NCBI GenBank assembly: GCA_002167745.1
Contig: NHCB01000005.1
Coordinates: 84,143-118,129 of the forward strand
Direction of reading: 5' to 3'
DNA length: 33,987 nucleotides
Source of the DNA: Betaproteobacteria bacterium TMED22
GTDB lineage: Bacteria; Pseudomonadota; Gammaproteobacteria; Burkholderiales; Eutrophovitaceae
Shown here: positions 1 to 8,195 of the stretch, piece by piece
Numbering within the stretch: the stretch's first letter is position 1
Layout of the letters: every line of letters begins with the position of its first letter
The notes under the pieces: model-generated
Databases searched by the model: none
The model's input: only the letters and a program-made list of their open reading frames with translations
Told to the model about the DNA's origin: nothing
Translations under genes and position numbers: made by a program

Positions 1-566
1 ATTAATGCAGGCTCCTCTGCTGCTGTGGGCACCATCTTAAAAGAATCAGATCCGCGCTCTAATAATGCGTAAAAATCTTCGGTCCTATCAGTAGCACCAT
101 CAACATTGATCACCTCTCTCAGTTCAGGCAAATCATCGCGAATCGATGCAATAGTATTTGCGCCAACAGAATCAGTGATAACAAACTTTGCGCCAGAATC
201 TTTTAATCGATATCGCAAAGCTTCTTGGCCAAAGAGTGTAAACAAAGGGACTGCTATCGCCCCTGACCGATAGGTTGCCAAATGCGCTATCCCTACCTCA
301 GGCCTTTGCGGCAAGAGAATACCTACACGATCGCGAGGCGCTAAACCTAGTGCTGCAAAAACATTTGCAAGCCGATTAGAGAGTAAATGAATATCCTTAA
401 ATGTATAACGAGCAACAACACCATCAACGGACTCATATATCAAGGCAAGTCGATTATCTTCCTCTATCCACTTATCACATATATCCCAAGCTATATTGTA
501 AATTTGAGGTACATGCCACTGGAACTGATCAAGAAGGGTCTGGTAGGAATTTGCTCTGGGTAACAT
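1..566 (-). CDS. AMP-dependent acyl-CoA synthetase, N-terminal part (gene cut by window edge)
   Basis: The reverse strand encodes about 188 codons from an ATG at 566 and stays open to the window edge, so only the N-terminal third of a roughly 540-residue enzyme is present. The segment resembles the start of acyl/acetyl-CoA synthetases of the ANL superfamily, which activate carboxylic acids through an acyl-adenylate. Visible family features are the stretch YTFKDIHLLSNRLANVFAALG, followed by RVGILLPQRPEVGIAHLATYRSGAIAVPLF, typical of the N-terminal subdomain. The P-loop-like STSGTTG motif and the catalytic lysine lie outside the window. The start is supported by the N-terminal fit and by a short palindrome just upstream. 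The substrate cannot be named; medium-chain or branched acids are possible. The family call is firm. Confidence 0.85.
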   Translation of the reverse strand, partial: MLPRANSYQTLLDQFQWHVPQIYNIAWDICDKWIEEDNRLALIYESVDGVVARYTFKDIHLLSNRLANVFAALGLAPRDRVGILLPQRPEVGIAHLATYRSGAIAVPLFTLFGQEALRYRLKDSGAKFVITDSVGANTIASIRDDLPELREVINVDGATDRTEDFYALLERGSDSFKMVPTAAEEPAL

Positions 567-583
567 GGGTCGTGTCTTTTGAG

Positions 584-600
584 GTTAGTAAAACGCTAAC
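584..600. promoter_or_regulatory. Inverted repeat upstream of acyl-CoA synthetase
   Basis: GTTAG (584-588) and CTAAC (596-600) form five-base arms around a seven-base spacer, 17 bases upstream of the synthetase ATG. The size and position fit a repressor operator or a leader hairpin. A run of A follows on the plus strand, so it is not a terminator for the minus-strand gene. The match is short and could be chance. Confidence 0.25.
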
Positions 601-680
601 AAAAAAACGAACAGAGAGCCACCCAAAAGTAGCTGTAAGACCACAGGTAAAAAAGGCTTACGCTCCAAATTTAAGAGATG

Positions 681-707
681 CTTGACGAGAGTCAAACTCC
701 CGTCAAG
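681..707. terminator. Long hairpin 3' of the cold-shock gene
   Basis: CTTGACG (681-687) pairs with CGTCAAG (701-707), and after one A/C mismatch GAGT (689-692) pairs with ACTC (696-699) around a CAA loop. This gives an 11-pair stem about 20 bases past the csp stop codon. No T-run follows on either strand, so it is not a textbook intrinsic terminator. It more likely marks or protects the 3' end of the csp mRNA, or separates it from the acyl-CoA synthetase gene. Confidence 0.5.
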
Positions 708-718
708 ATAATACTTGT

Positions 719-732
719 ATTAGTGCACTAAT
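719..732. repeat. Perfect 14-bp palindrome over the csp stop codon
   Basis: ATTAGTGCACTAAT at 719-732 is identical to its reverse complement. It includes the TAG stop codon of the cold-shock gene (728-730 on the minus strand). It may bind a dimeric protein or fold at the end of the csp mRNA together with the hairpin at 681-707. Confidence 0.5.
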
Positions 733-934
733 CCATTGACTGAATGTTTGTCGCTTGGTCACCTTTGGGGCCACTCGTAACGTCATACGACACCTTTTGA
801 TTTTCTTCTAGTGTCTTAAAACCATTCGATTGAATCGCTGAAAAGTGAACAAATAGATCTTTACCGCCATCATCGGGCGTAATAAATCCAAAACCTTTAG
901 AATCATTGAACCATTTAACTGTACCAGTACTCAT
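728..934 (-). CDS. cspA: CspA-family cold-shock protein
   Basis: This 68-residue protein is a single cold-shock domain, a five-stranded beta barrel that binds single-stranded RNA and DNA and melts RNA secondary structure. The RNP1 motif KGFGFI (residues about 13-18) and the RNP2-like motif DLFVHFSAI are intact, and GTVKWFND opens the protein as in CspA homologues. Length is normal for the family. The ATG at 934 follows an AAGGAAAG ribosome-binding site. The gene is transcribed away from the malic enzyme gene, with 299 bases between their starts, which leaves room for the long structured leader typical of csp mRNAs. Whether it is cold-induced or constitutive cannot be told from sequence, and the cspA symbol denotes the family only. 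Confidence 0.95.
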   Translation of the reverse strand: MSTGTVKWFNDSKGFGFITPDDGGKDLFVHFSAIQSNGFKTLEENQKVSYDVTSGPKGDQATNIQSMD

Positions 935-1233
935 GTGTCTTTCCTTGAAAATAAAAAAATAAATGTCAAAACTTCAAGAAGAGACCACTCTTGACCGAAC
1001 TTTAAGATCGTTTTTCTCAAAATCGAACGGAAAAGAAAGTACGACATCGTTAAATATCATCCCAGCTTGATAATCTTGCAAGCGTCCTATATTTGAATAA
1101 AAGCCGGCGGACCAATAATCAAATATTGTTCAATCGGTTCTTTTATTTCGATGTTTCAGTGGCTTTCCAGCCACCTAAACTCTAATATAAGGTCGATTAT
1201 ATTAACAGACGTAACCTCAGGGGGAAAGCACGA
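935..1233. promoter_or_regulatory. Divergent csp / maeB intergenic region with hairpins
   Basis: This 299-base gap holds the 5' regions of both divergent genes and no convincing ORF. TCAAGA (974-979) and TCTTGA (989-994) form an inverted repeat inside the probable csp leader. GTGGCT (1159-1164) and AGCCAC (1169-1174) form a perfect six-base stem with a TTCC loop upstream of maeB, with no T-run. The maeB start at 1234 is preceded by a GGGGG-type ribosome-binding site. I could not assign clear -35/-10 pairs. Confidence 0.45.
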
Positions 1234-3522
1234 ATGTCTGACGAACTTAAAGTCGCCGCATTGGAATATCATGAAAGTCCTAAACCTGGAAAAATATCAG
1301 TCGTTCCAACAAAAGGTCTCACTAACCAGAGAGATTTAGCCTTAGCCTATTCTCCGGGGGTTGCTTACGCATGCAAAGCAATAGAGTCTGATCCAACTCT
1401 AGCGGCCAGATATACCTCTCGAGCCAATCTTGTTGGTGTTGTCACTAACGGATCAGCTGTATTGGGACTAGGCAATATTGGTCCGCTAGCGGGCAAACCG
1501 GTTATGGAAGGCAAAGCATGTTTATTCAAAAAATTTGCCGGTATTGATGTTTTTGATATCGAGTTGGCAGAAACAGACCCAGATAAACTAGTAGATATCA
1601 TTGCAGCTTTGGAGCCCACTCTTGGTGGCATTAATCTAGAGGACATCAAGGCCCCAGAGTGTTTTTATATCGAACAGAAACTAAAAGAGAGACTTAAAAT
1701 CCCTGTTTTTCATGATGATCAGCATGGCACGGCGATTATTGTCGGAGCGGCAGTTATAAATGGACTAAAAGTGGTTGGTAAAAATTTAAGAGATGTGCGC
1801 ATTGTCTGTTCGGGTGCAGGCGCCGCGGCTATCGCTTGTCTCAACTTGCTCATCACTCTAGGTATTAAAAAAGAAAATATAATTGTTTGCGATTCGAAAG
1901 GTGTAATCTCCACGACTCGCGCTGGAACTCTTGATGAAAATAAAGCAATATATGCGCGTGATACGGCCTTCGTTACCATAGACCAAGCACTGCTGGATGC
2001 TGATATCTTTCTTGGATTATCGGGACCAGGAACGATCAAAAAAGAATGGATCGCCGAAATGGCCGATAGGCCGCTAGTGTTAGCGCTTGCTAATCCAATA
2101 CCTGAAATTATGCCTGAAGAAATTAAATCAGTTCGACCTGACGCAGTCATAGCGACCGGCCGGTCAGACTATCCTAACCAGGTCAATAACGTTTTATGCT
2201 TTCCTTTTATTTTTAGAGGAGCTCTAGATGTTGGAGCGACTAAAATAAATGAAGAGATGAAACTAGCCTGCGTGTACGCTATTGCCGAATTAGCTCAAGC
2301 GGAGCGCTCAGATGTTGTGGCCTCAGCATACGAGGGACAAGAATTGAGTTTTGGGCCAGAATATATAATCCCCACCCCTTTTGATCCTAGGCTTATTACA
2401 TTGATTGCACCAGCTGTAGCGCAAGCTGCAATGAATAGTGGCGTAGCGACACTACCTATACAGGATATGGCTGACTATCGTGAAAAAATCTCTAACCTCG
2501 TCTATCAAACCGGTTTTGTGATGAAGCCAGTTTTTGAGGCTGCGAAAGCGGACTTAAAGAGAGTCATATATGCGGAGGGAGAAGATGAAAGAGTATTGCA
2601 AGCGGTTCAGGCCGTCTCAGATGAAAAACTATGTATTCCAATTCTCATTGGTCGTCCCGAAGTCATCAAATCACGAATTAAACGAGCCGGATTGCGAATT
2701 AAAATTGGAGAGGACTTTGAGGTAGTTAACCCCGAAAATGACGAACGTTTCAAAGAGACTTGGTCGGACTACTATCAGATTATGAGACGGAAAGGCGTAT
2801 CGCCTGAGGACGCGAAGACAGCAGTGAGGACTTCAACTACCCTCATAGGCGCCATGCTGGTAAGAAAGGGCGATGCCGACGCATTAATTTGCGGATCAAT
2901 TGGACGCTACCAAGATCATTTAAAACACGTAAACGATGTAATTGGTAAAAGAGAAAACGCCTCAATATTTGCATCAATGAATTTACTACCAATGCAGAAC
3001 CGCACGCTGTTCATCAGTGACACCTATGTTAACCACGACCCATCGGCCCAAGAAATAGCAGAAATAACAATGATGGCAGCAGATGAGGTCAAGCGATTCG
3101 GCTTAGCACCTAAGGTAGCTCTGGTTTCACATTCCAATTTCGGAACTGAAATAAACCCATCTGCTACCAAAATGAGTGATGCACTCGATATTATTGAAAA
3201 ACTGGACCCGAATATAGAAATTGATGGGGAGATGCACGGTGACGCAGCTTTAAATGAGACGATTCGACACCGCATACATCCAGACTCAAAGTTAAAAGGA
3301 GAGGCAAATCTATTGATTATGCCCACCATTGAGGCAGCGAATATAGCTTATAATCTATTAAAAATGGTTAGTGGGGATGGTATTACCGTGGGCCCGATTC
3401 TTTTAGGGGCTAAAAAGGCCGTACATATCGTTACTCCGACGGTAACTGTTCGCAGGATCGTTAACATGACGGCCTTAGCGTCTGTCGATGCAACCTCCAG
3501 AGACAACGAAATGGTAAAGTAA
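1234..3522 (+). CDS. maeB: NADP-dependent malic enzyme fused to phosphotransacetylase-like domain (MaeB)
   Basis: Malic enzyme converts malate to pyruvate and CO2 with reduction of NAD(P), linking the TCA cycle to pyruvate, acetyl-CoA and NADPH supply. The 762-residue length matches the MaeB hybrid class. The N-terminal malic domain carries LAYSPGVA with the catalytic-type tyrosine Y39 and the metal-site motif HDDQHGTA; the NAD-binding domain has a [10 protein letters not shown] loop and ends around residue 420. The remaining third is a phosphate acetyltransferase-like domain ([43 protein letters not shown]). In characterised MaeB proteins this domain is regulatory and responds to acetyl-CoA rather than acting as Pta. 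The ATG at 1234 has a G-rich ribosome-binding site. A paralogue lies at the right edge of the window. NADP rather than NAD preference is inferred from the family. Confidence 0.95.
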   Translation: MSDELKVAALEYHESPKPGKISVVPTKGLTNQRDLALAYSPGVAYACKAIESDPTLAARYTSRANLVGVVTNGSAVLGLGNIGPLAGKPVMEGKACLFKKFAGIDVFDIELAETDPDKLVDIIAALEPTLGGINLEDIKAPECFYIEQKLKERLKIPVFHDDQHGTAIIVGAAVINGLKVVGKNLRDVRIVCSGAGAAAIACLNLLITLGIKKENIIVCDSKGVISTTRAGTLDENKAIYARDTAFVTIDQALLDADIFLGLSGPGTIKKEWIAEMADRPLVLALANPIPEIMPEEIKSVRPDAVIATGRSDYPNQVNNVLCFPFIFRGALDVGATKINEEMKLACVYAIAELAQAERSDVVASAYEGQELSFGPEYIIPTPFDPRLITLIAPAVAQAAMNSGVATLPIQDMADYREKISNLVYQTGFVMKPVFEAAKADLKRVIYAEGEDERVLQAVQAVSDEKLCIPILIGRPEVIKSRIKRAGLRIKIGEDFEVVNPENDERFKETWSDYYQIMRRKGVSPEDAKTAVRTSTTLIGAMLVRKGDADALICGSIGRYQDHLKHVNDVIGKRENASIFASMNLLPMQNRTLFISDTYVNHDPSAQEIAEITMMAADEVKRFGLAPKVALVSHSNFGTEINPSATKMSDALDIIEKLDPNIEIDGEMHGDAALNETIRHRIHPDSKLKGEANLLIMPTIEAANIAYNLLKMVSGDGITVGPILLGAKKAVHIVTPTVTVRRIVNMTALASVDATSRDNEMVK

Positions 3523-3635
3523 CGCTTTTAGAAGGATAGATACAGATTGTATTTATGTGATGGAAGGCATTAAATTACTTTACTCAATGAGGAGCGCTAA
3601 TTAAGCGTCGTAAAGCTTAGTGAAAAGGAGAAAAG

Positions 3636-4427
3636 ATGTCTGAGAAAAACCTGTTTTCTGGCGAGATGACTGAAAAACAGCGTCTATTTCGCAAAGAGTA
3701 TAAACGAAACATAGCGAAATGGTACTCGGGATGGGGACACCTCCTATCAATATATATACCCGGAATAGCAGTCATCGGGCTCTGTATTTCTCAAATTGAA
3801 AATCCAACTTGGACGGAAATCCTTTTTCTGATTCCTATACTTGTGATTTACAACTTTAACGAATGGTGGATACATAAGAATGCAATGCATAAACCCGTCA
3901 AGGGTTTCAGTGGCGCACTATTCCCAGTATTCCATCGGCACGTGCATCAACATCATCAATATTTCACATCAAAAAGAATGACTTACGACGCAAGTCGTGA
4001 ATGGCGAATCGTTCTATTTCCGCCATACGCGTTATTAATATTCTTGCTCGGCACCGTTCCTATGGCATTAATCATCGGTTACCTGTGGACGCCAAACGCG
4101 GGATACGTACTCATGCTGTCCACTCCTTTCTATTACCTAAATTACGAAACGTTTCATTTATGCTGTCACGTACAGGAAAACTGGTTCGTTCGTAACTGTC
4201 CGCTAGTTAATACGATTCGAAGGCATCACGCCGCTCATCATAGCCAGCACATCATGACGGCAAGGAATATGAACTTAACCTATCCAATCGCTGATTGGTA
4301 TATGGGGACAAGCGATCTTGATCGTGGATTAATTGGGCATCTTTTTAATGGATATAATCAAAAGTATATTAAAAGTGAATTTCAATCCGACCAAGGTATC
4401 GAACTTGAGCAAACACTCTCTACATAA
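3636..4427 (+). CDS. Sterol desaturase / fatty acid hydroxylase superfamily membrane protein
   Basis: This 263-residue membrane protein belongs to the histidine-box di-iron oxygenase superfamily, whose members hydroxylate or desaturate lipids using O2. The histidine clusters are HKNAMH (in EWWIHKNAMHKP), HRHVHQHH and RRHHAAHH, in the family order and between hydrophobic segments near residues 30-50, 60-80 and 125-150. A clear AAAGGAGA ribosome-binding site precedes the ATG at 3636. It lies 22 bases upstream of oxyR in the same direction, so the two may be co-transcribed. The substrate is unknown; membrane fatty acyl chains or a carotenoid-like lipid are both possible. Family assignment is firm, specific function is not. 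Confidence 0.85.
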   Translation: MSEKNLFSGEMTEKQRLFRKEYKRNIAKWYSGWGHLLSIYIPGIAVIGLCISQIENPTWTEILFLIPILVIYNFNEWWIHKNAMHKPVKGFSGALFPVFHRHVHQHHQYFTSKRMTYDASREWRIVLFPPYALLIFLLGTVPMALIIGYLWTPNAGYVLMLSTPFYYLNYETFHLCCHVQENWFVRNCPLVNTIRRHHAAHHSQHIMTARNMNLTYPIADWYMGTSDLDRGLIGHLFNGYNQKYIKSEFQSDQGIELEQTLST

Positions 4428-4449
4428 AGCGTTATAAAAATTTCAACTC

Positions 4450-5403
4450 ATGGGAGCTGCCGTACCAACTATAAGGCAACTGAAATATCTAATCGTATTA
4501 TCAGAGACGCTAAATTTTCGTCAGGCCTCCGAAAAACTCTTTATAACGCAATCAACGCTCTCGGCTGGAATAAAAGAGCTCGAGAGAACATTAGGAGCGG
4601 TACTTTTAGAAAGAACCAAACGCTCAGTCCGGCTGACTAATATTGGCAAAGAAGTATTAGAAAGGGCTCTATCGATAGCATCTCAGGCTGATGACTTGGC
4701 CAGGATTACGGACCGCTTAAAAAAACCACTCAGTGGCACTTTAAAATTAGGCATAATTCCTACGATTGCTCCATTTTTGCTGCCAATGGTCATTCCAGCA
4801 TTAAAATCCACTTACCCGGAATTAAAGCTGTACCTAAGGGAAGATTATTCGGCTCGTCTTTTAGAACAAATCAAGTCTGGGATGCTGGATTTTGCGGTTA
4901 TCGCCTTGCCTTTTGAAACAGAAGATCTCATCGTCAATAAGTTATTCAAAGACGAATTTTGGTGGGTTGCGAAAAAAGGACAGCAGCTCTCGCAACTTGA
5001 AGAGATTTCAATAAAAGATATCAACCTAAATGAACTTCTCCTGCTCGAAGAGGGACACTGTCTTAGAGATCACGCCATCGAGGCCTGCGGGCCTAAAACA
5101 AACAATTCAATTGATCAATCTTTCGCGGCGACAAGTCTATACACTCTCCTACAAATGATTGACAGTGGTTTAGGCTGCACGCTCCTACCCGAAATGGTCA
5201 TTAAATCTGGAACTCTCTTAGGGACTGAGCTCATCGCGAGACCATTCTCCAACAAACCACCATTTCGCGAAATAGCGTTGGTAAAAAGAAAAACCGACAA
5301 CAATAAAACCGACTTCGAACTTCTGTCAGCACTAATCGTATCGGAAAAAAGACAGTGCTCGCCAACGCTTGGCGCGTCTCGTTCGAAACCAATATCAACT
5401 TAA
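4450..5403 (+). CDS. oxyR: OxyR, LysR-family hydrogen peroxide sensor
   Basis: This 317-residue LysR-type regulator has an N-terminal winged helix-turn-helix (RQASEKLFITQSTLSAGIKE, about residues 24-43) and a C-terminal effector domain. The OxyR identity rests on GHCLRDHAIEAC: C204 and C213 match in spacing the redox cysteines C199 and C208 of Escherichia coli OxyR, which form the activating disulfide with H2O2. The following ATSLYTLLQMIDSGLGCTLLP stretch is also OxyR-like. In known systems OxyR controls catalase, peroxiredoxin and thiol-repair genes; none is adjacent here. The start at 4450 lacks a visible Shine-Dalgarno, and its closeness to the hydroxylase gene suggests translational or transcriptional coupling. 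Confidence 0.92.
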   Translation: MGAAVPTIRQLKYLIVLSETLNFRQASEKLFITQSTLSAGIKELERTLGAVLLERTKRSVRLTNIGKEVLERALSIASQADDLARITDRLKKPLSGTLKLGIIPTIAPFLLPMVIPALKSTYPELKLYLREDYSARLLEQIKSGMLDFAVIALPFETEDLIVNKLFKDEFWWVAKKGQQLSQLEEISIKDINLNELLLLEEGHCLRDHAIEACGPKTNNSIDQSFAATSLYTLLQMIDSGLGCTLLPEMVIKSGTLLGTELIARPFSNKPPFREIALVKRKTDNNKTDFELLSALIVSEKRQCSPTLGASRSKPIST

Positions 5404-5486
5404 CGCAAATTCCAGAGGTTAACCGATTTGGCTCGAAGTACAATAAAATAGGTTAGTTATTAAAGTAAGAGTACCTTATATTCAAA

Positions 5487-6461
5487 ATGCAAAATGCCGA
5501 CGAGTGGAAATTTCCTCATTCCTTGAGGCCTGATCCTGAGAAATTGATGTTCAACCTCAGTAAAGCTATCAATTCTGTTGTAAAAGTTAGAACCGTAATT
5601 CCTTCGGCTGCGTTTACGGCGGACGTCCTAGGAACCGAACGCATTGGAAGCGGAGTACTAATTAACGATAGTGGTTTAATCCTGACCGTAGGTTATTTAG
5701 TGACGGAAGCGGAAACTGTCTGGCTAACAACCAATCTCAACCAAAGTATCCTTGGGCATGTAGTCGCGTATGATCAAGTCACAGGACTAGGTTTAGTCCA
5801 AACGTTAGGATCATTGGATATTGAACCCTCTGAGTTAGACCCAAACGAGCTCTGTACCGTAAATGATGATATTTTCTTTGTTAGCTATGGTGGCATTGAA
5901 CACGCGCTAAATTGTAATATCAGTCGGATAGACGAATTTGCTGGCTATTGGGAGTATCTTCTTGAGGACGCGATCTACACATCTCCTCCTCACCCCCAAT
6001 GGGGGGGGGCAGCAGTATTCAACACGAGAGGGTATGTTATCGGTATAGGCTCTTTATTTTTACAAAATATATCCGAAGCGCAAAATCAACAAGGCAATCT
6101 GGCGATACCGATAAGCATTTTAAAACCCATTTTGGGTGCTATGGTGGAGTTCGGGAGAGCATTAACGCCAGCAAGACCTTGGTTAGGCATGTATACGGTC
6201 GAATCTGAGGATGGCCTAATCGTCAGTAGCTTAGCCCGTTACGGGCCTGCCGAGCTAGCCGGCATTTTACAAGGAGACAAAATTATTGGGGTTAGCGAAG
6301 AAAAAGTATCAACGCTAGCTAGTTTATTTCGATCTATTTGGAGTATTGGTGCTGCTGGTGTCTCGGTACCAATAAACATACACCGTGACGGAAATCACCT
6401 GCAACTTGCAGTCAACTCTATAGATCGAAATGACTTCCTTCTTAAGCCGCAAATACACTAA
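5487..6461 (+). CDS. HtrA-like (S1C) protein with degenerate catalytic triad and PDZ domain
   Basis: This 324-residue protein has the HtrA layout, a trypsin-like domain (about 25-230) and one C-terminal PDZ domain (about 235-315), but looks proteolytically dead. The usual TNxHVV motif reads TVGYLV, with tyrosine (Y70) for the catalytic histidine. The DLAVL aspartate is glycine (G100 in TGLGLV). The GNSGG serine position reads PQWGGA, with tryptophan (W172). No signal peptide or membrane anchor is visible, so it is probably cytoplasmic. It lies 27 bases upstream of the amidohydrolase and 83 bases downstream of oxyR, all in one direction. A scaffold, chaperone or peptide-sensing role is possible but unproven. 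A nine-G homopolymer sits exactly at the lost serine motif. An intact, active HtrA is encoded at 29687-30811. Confidence 0.8.
   Translation: MQNADEWKFPHSLRPDPEKLMFNLSKAINSVVKVRTVIPSAAFTADVLGTERIGSGVLINDSGLILTVGYLVTEAETVWLTTNLNQSILGHVVAYDQVTGLGLVQTLGSLDIEPSELDPNELCTVNDDIFFVSYGGIEHALNCNISRIDEFAGYWEYLLEDAIYTSPPHPQWGGAAVFNTRGYVIGIGSLFLQNISEAQNQQGNLAIPISILKPILGAMVEFGRALTPARPWLGMYTVESEDGLIVSSLARYGPAELAGILQGDKIIGVSEEKVSTLASLFRSIWSIGAAGVSVPINIHRDGNHLQLAVNSIDRNDFLLKPQIH
6001..6009. repeat. Nine-G homopolymer within the HtrA-like gene
   Basis: Nine consecutive G residues at 6001-6009 encode part of W172-G173-G174 and the first base of A175. They follow a C5 run at 5993-5997, so the DNA can also fold back on itself. 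Gain or loss of one G would shift the reading frame and remove the last half of the protein including the PDZ domain. The present tract length is in frame. Confidence 0.8.
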
Positions 6462-6488
6462 AGATAAAGCTTTCAGGAGGATATTCAG

Positions 6489-8177
6489 ATGGAAGACTTG
6501 TTAATTAAAAACGGTACTGTGATCGATGGATCCGGAGGAGAAAGGTTTATTGCAGACGTCTCAGTTAAAGATGGCGTCATTACTGGCGTTGGTTCAAACC
6601 TTGGTCGAGCCTCTCGAACTATCGAAGCTGGGGGCCTCCTAGTAACTCCTGGATTCGTGGATGTGCATACCCACTATGACGGGCAAGTTACCTGGGATCC
6701 GTATTTAACTCCATCCACTTTCCACGGAGTGACTACAGCAATTTTTGGAAACTGCGGTGTTGGGTTCGCACCAGTTCGGAAAAACGATATTTCCTACTTG
6801 ATAAATTTGATGGAGGGTGTGGAAGATATCCCAGGCTCCGTTCTTTCAGAAGGTGTTCAGTTCAACTGGGAGTCTTTTCCAGAATATCTCGATGTGCTCA
6901 GCTCATCCTCCAAAGCTATCGATATCGGAGCGCAAGTTCCACATGGCCCCTTGCGCTTTTACGTTATGGGCGAGAGAGGAGCAGACCACACCGCCACTCC
7001 ATCTGAAGCTGAAATAAAATCAATGGGTTTGCTTCTTGAGGAAGCCTTAGATGCAGGCGCTCTTGGATTCACCACTTCCAGAACAACAAAACACTTAAGT
7101 CGCGACGGACAAAATACACCTAGTCTTTCCGCGGGAAATATTGAAATGCGCGGATTAGCTGAAGCGATGAAACGAGCGGGAAAAGGTATTATTGAGGTCA
7201 ACTCTGATTTTGGTCCAGGTGAATTCGAAATAATGCGCATGGTTAGTGAGATTTCGGGTCGGCCACTTTCTATACTTCTTCTTCAAACAAATAATTCGCC
7301 AGATCTTTGGAAACAAACACGAGATCAAATTCACTTAGCTCGATCTCAAGGCCTCAGCGTGAATGGCCAAGTTGGCTGTCGCCCTATTGTAATAATCATG
7401 GGGCTTGAAACTACAATCAATCCATTTTCAACTCATCCTAAGTGGATTGAAATGTGCGCGCTATCTCCAGAGGAACGGTTCATAAAAATTAAAAATGATT
7501 CCGATCTGCGTCACGATCTAGTCCATAAAATACCCGATGATGAACATACGAGGCGTATTAAAGATTGGTTACCCAAAACATTTTTTATGCATAAAGGCTT
7601 TGATTATGAGCCATCGCCCGAGGACAATATATGTAAAATCGCGGAAAAAAAAGGATTGAATCCTTTGGAAGTCGCTCTTGAAGGGATGCTTAACAACGAC
7701 GGTAAAGGGTTATTGGCACATACATTTGAAAACTATTTTGATGGTGATCTCGAAGTTATAAGAGACATGTTACTGGATGAAGGTACGATCATGGGGCTTG
7801 GTGATGGAGGGGCACATGTCTGCACTGTATGTGACGAAGGGGCCCCCACCTATCTATTGTCTCACTGGGGTCGCGATAGAACTCGAGGGCCGACCATACC
7901 GTTAGAGTTTTTAATTAAGAAACACACCTCCATTAGCGCCAAAGGCTACGGTCTTTATGATCGAGGACTGCTTAAAACTGGATACAAAGCGGATATCAAC
8001 GTCATAAATTATGAACGGTTAGCGTTATTAGATGCTGAAATTATTTATGACTTACCTGCTGGCGGTAGACGTCTAATGCAAAGAGCTACGGGATACAACC
8101 ATACATTTGTATCTGGAATTGAAATTATTCAAAATGACGAGCAGACTGGCAATCTACCTGGCAGTCTGCTCAAATAA
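6489..8177 (+). CDS. N-acyl-D-amino-acid deacylase-like amidohydrolase
   Basis: This 562-residue protein belongs to the metal-dependent amidohydrolase family (amidohydrolase 3 type) that includes D-aminoacylases, which release D-amino acids from N-acyl derivatives. The N-terminal beta domain is followed by the metal-binding HTHYDGQ motif (H60 and H62) and by FGNCGVGFAP, whose C89 corresponds to the zinc-ligand cysteine of D-aminoacylases. A late GLGDGGAHV supplies the expected catalytic aspartate. It is longer than the roughly 480-residue classical D-aminoacylases, as are many uncharacterised relatives. The start has a strong CAGGAGG ribosome-binding site. The SDR gene follows after 18 bases, so the two probably share an mRNA. 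Substrate is unknown; other cyclic or N-acyl amides remain possible. Confidence 0.85.
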   Translation: MEDLLIKNGTVIDGSGGERFIADVSVKDGVITGVGSNLGRASRTIEAGGLLVTPGFVDVHTHYDGQVTWDPYLTPSTFHGVTTAIFGNCGVGFAPVRKNDISYLINLMEGVEDIPGSVLSEGVQFNWESFPEYLDVLSSSSKAIDIGAQVPHGPLRFYVMGERGADHTATPSEAEIKSMGLLLEEALDAGALGFTTSRTTKHLSRDGQNTPSLSAGNIEMRGLAEAMKRAGKGIIEVNSDFGPGEFEIMRMVSEISGRPLSILLLQTNNSPDLWKQTRDQIHLARSQGLSVNGQVGCRPIVIIMGLETTINPFSTHPKWIEMCALSPEERFIKIKNDSDLRHDLVHKIPDDEHTRRIKDWLPKTFFMHKGFDYEPSPEDNICKIAEKKGLNPLEVALEGMLNNDGKGLLAHTFENYFDGDLEVIRDMLLDEGTIMGLGDGGAHVCTVCDEGAPTYLLSHWGRDRTRGPTIPLEFLIKKHTSISAKGYGLYDRGLLKTGYKADINVINYERLALLDAEIIYDLPAGGRRLMQRATGYNHTFVSGIEIIQNDEQTGNLPGSLLK

Positions 8178-8195
8178 AGGACTGGTCAATTCAAT

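Noticed and set aside
401-685. 94-codon ORF on the plus strand
   Set aside because: It overlaps the minus-strand acyl-CoA synthetase and its leader, has no recognisable domain and is explained as a shadow frame.
3024-3329. Antisense ORF within the malic enzyme gene
   Set aside because: Antisense to a strongly conserved gene with no plausible protein features.
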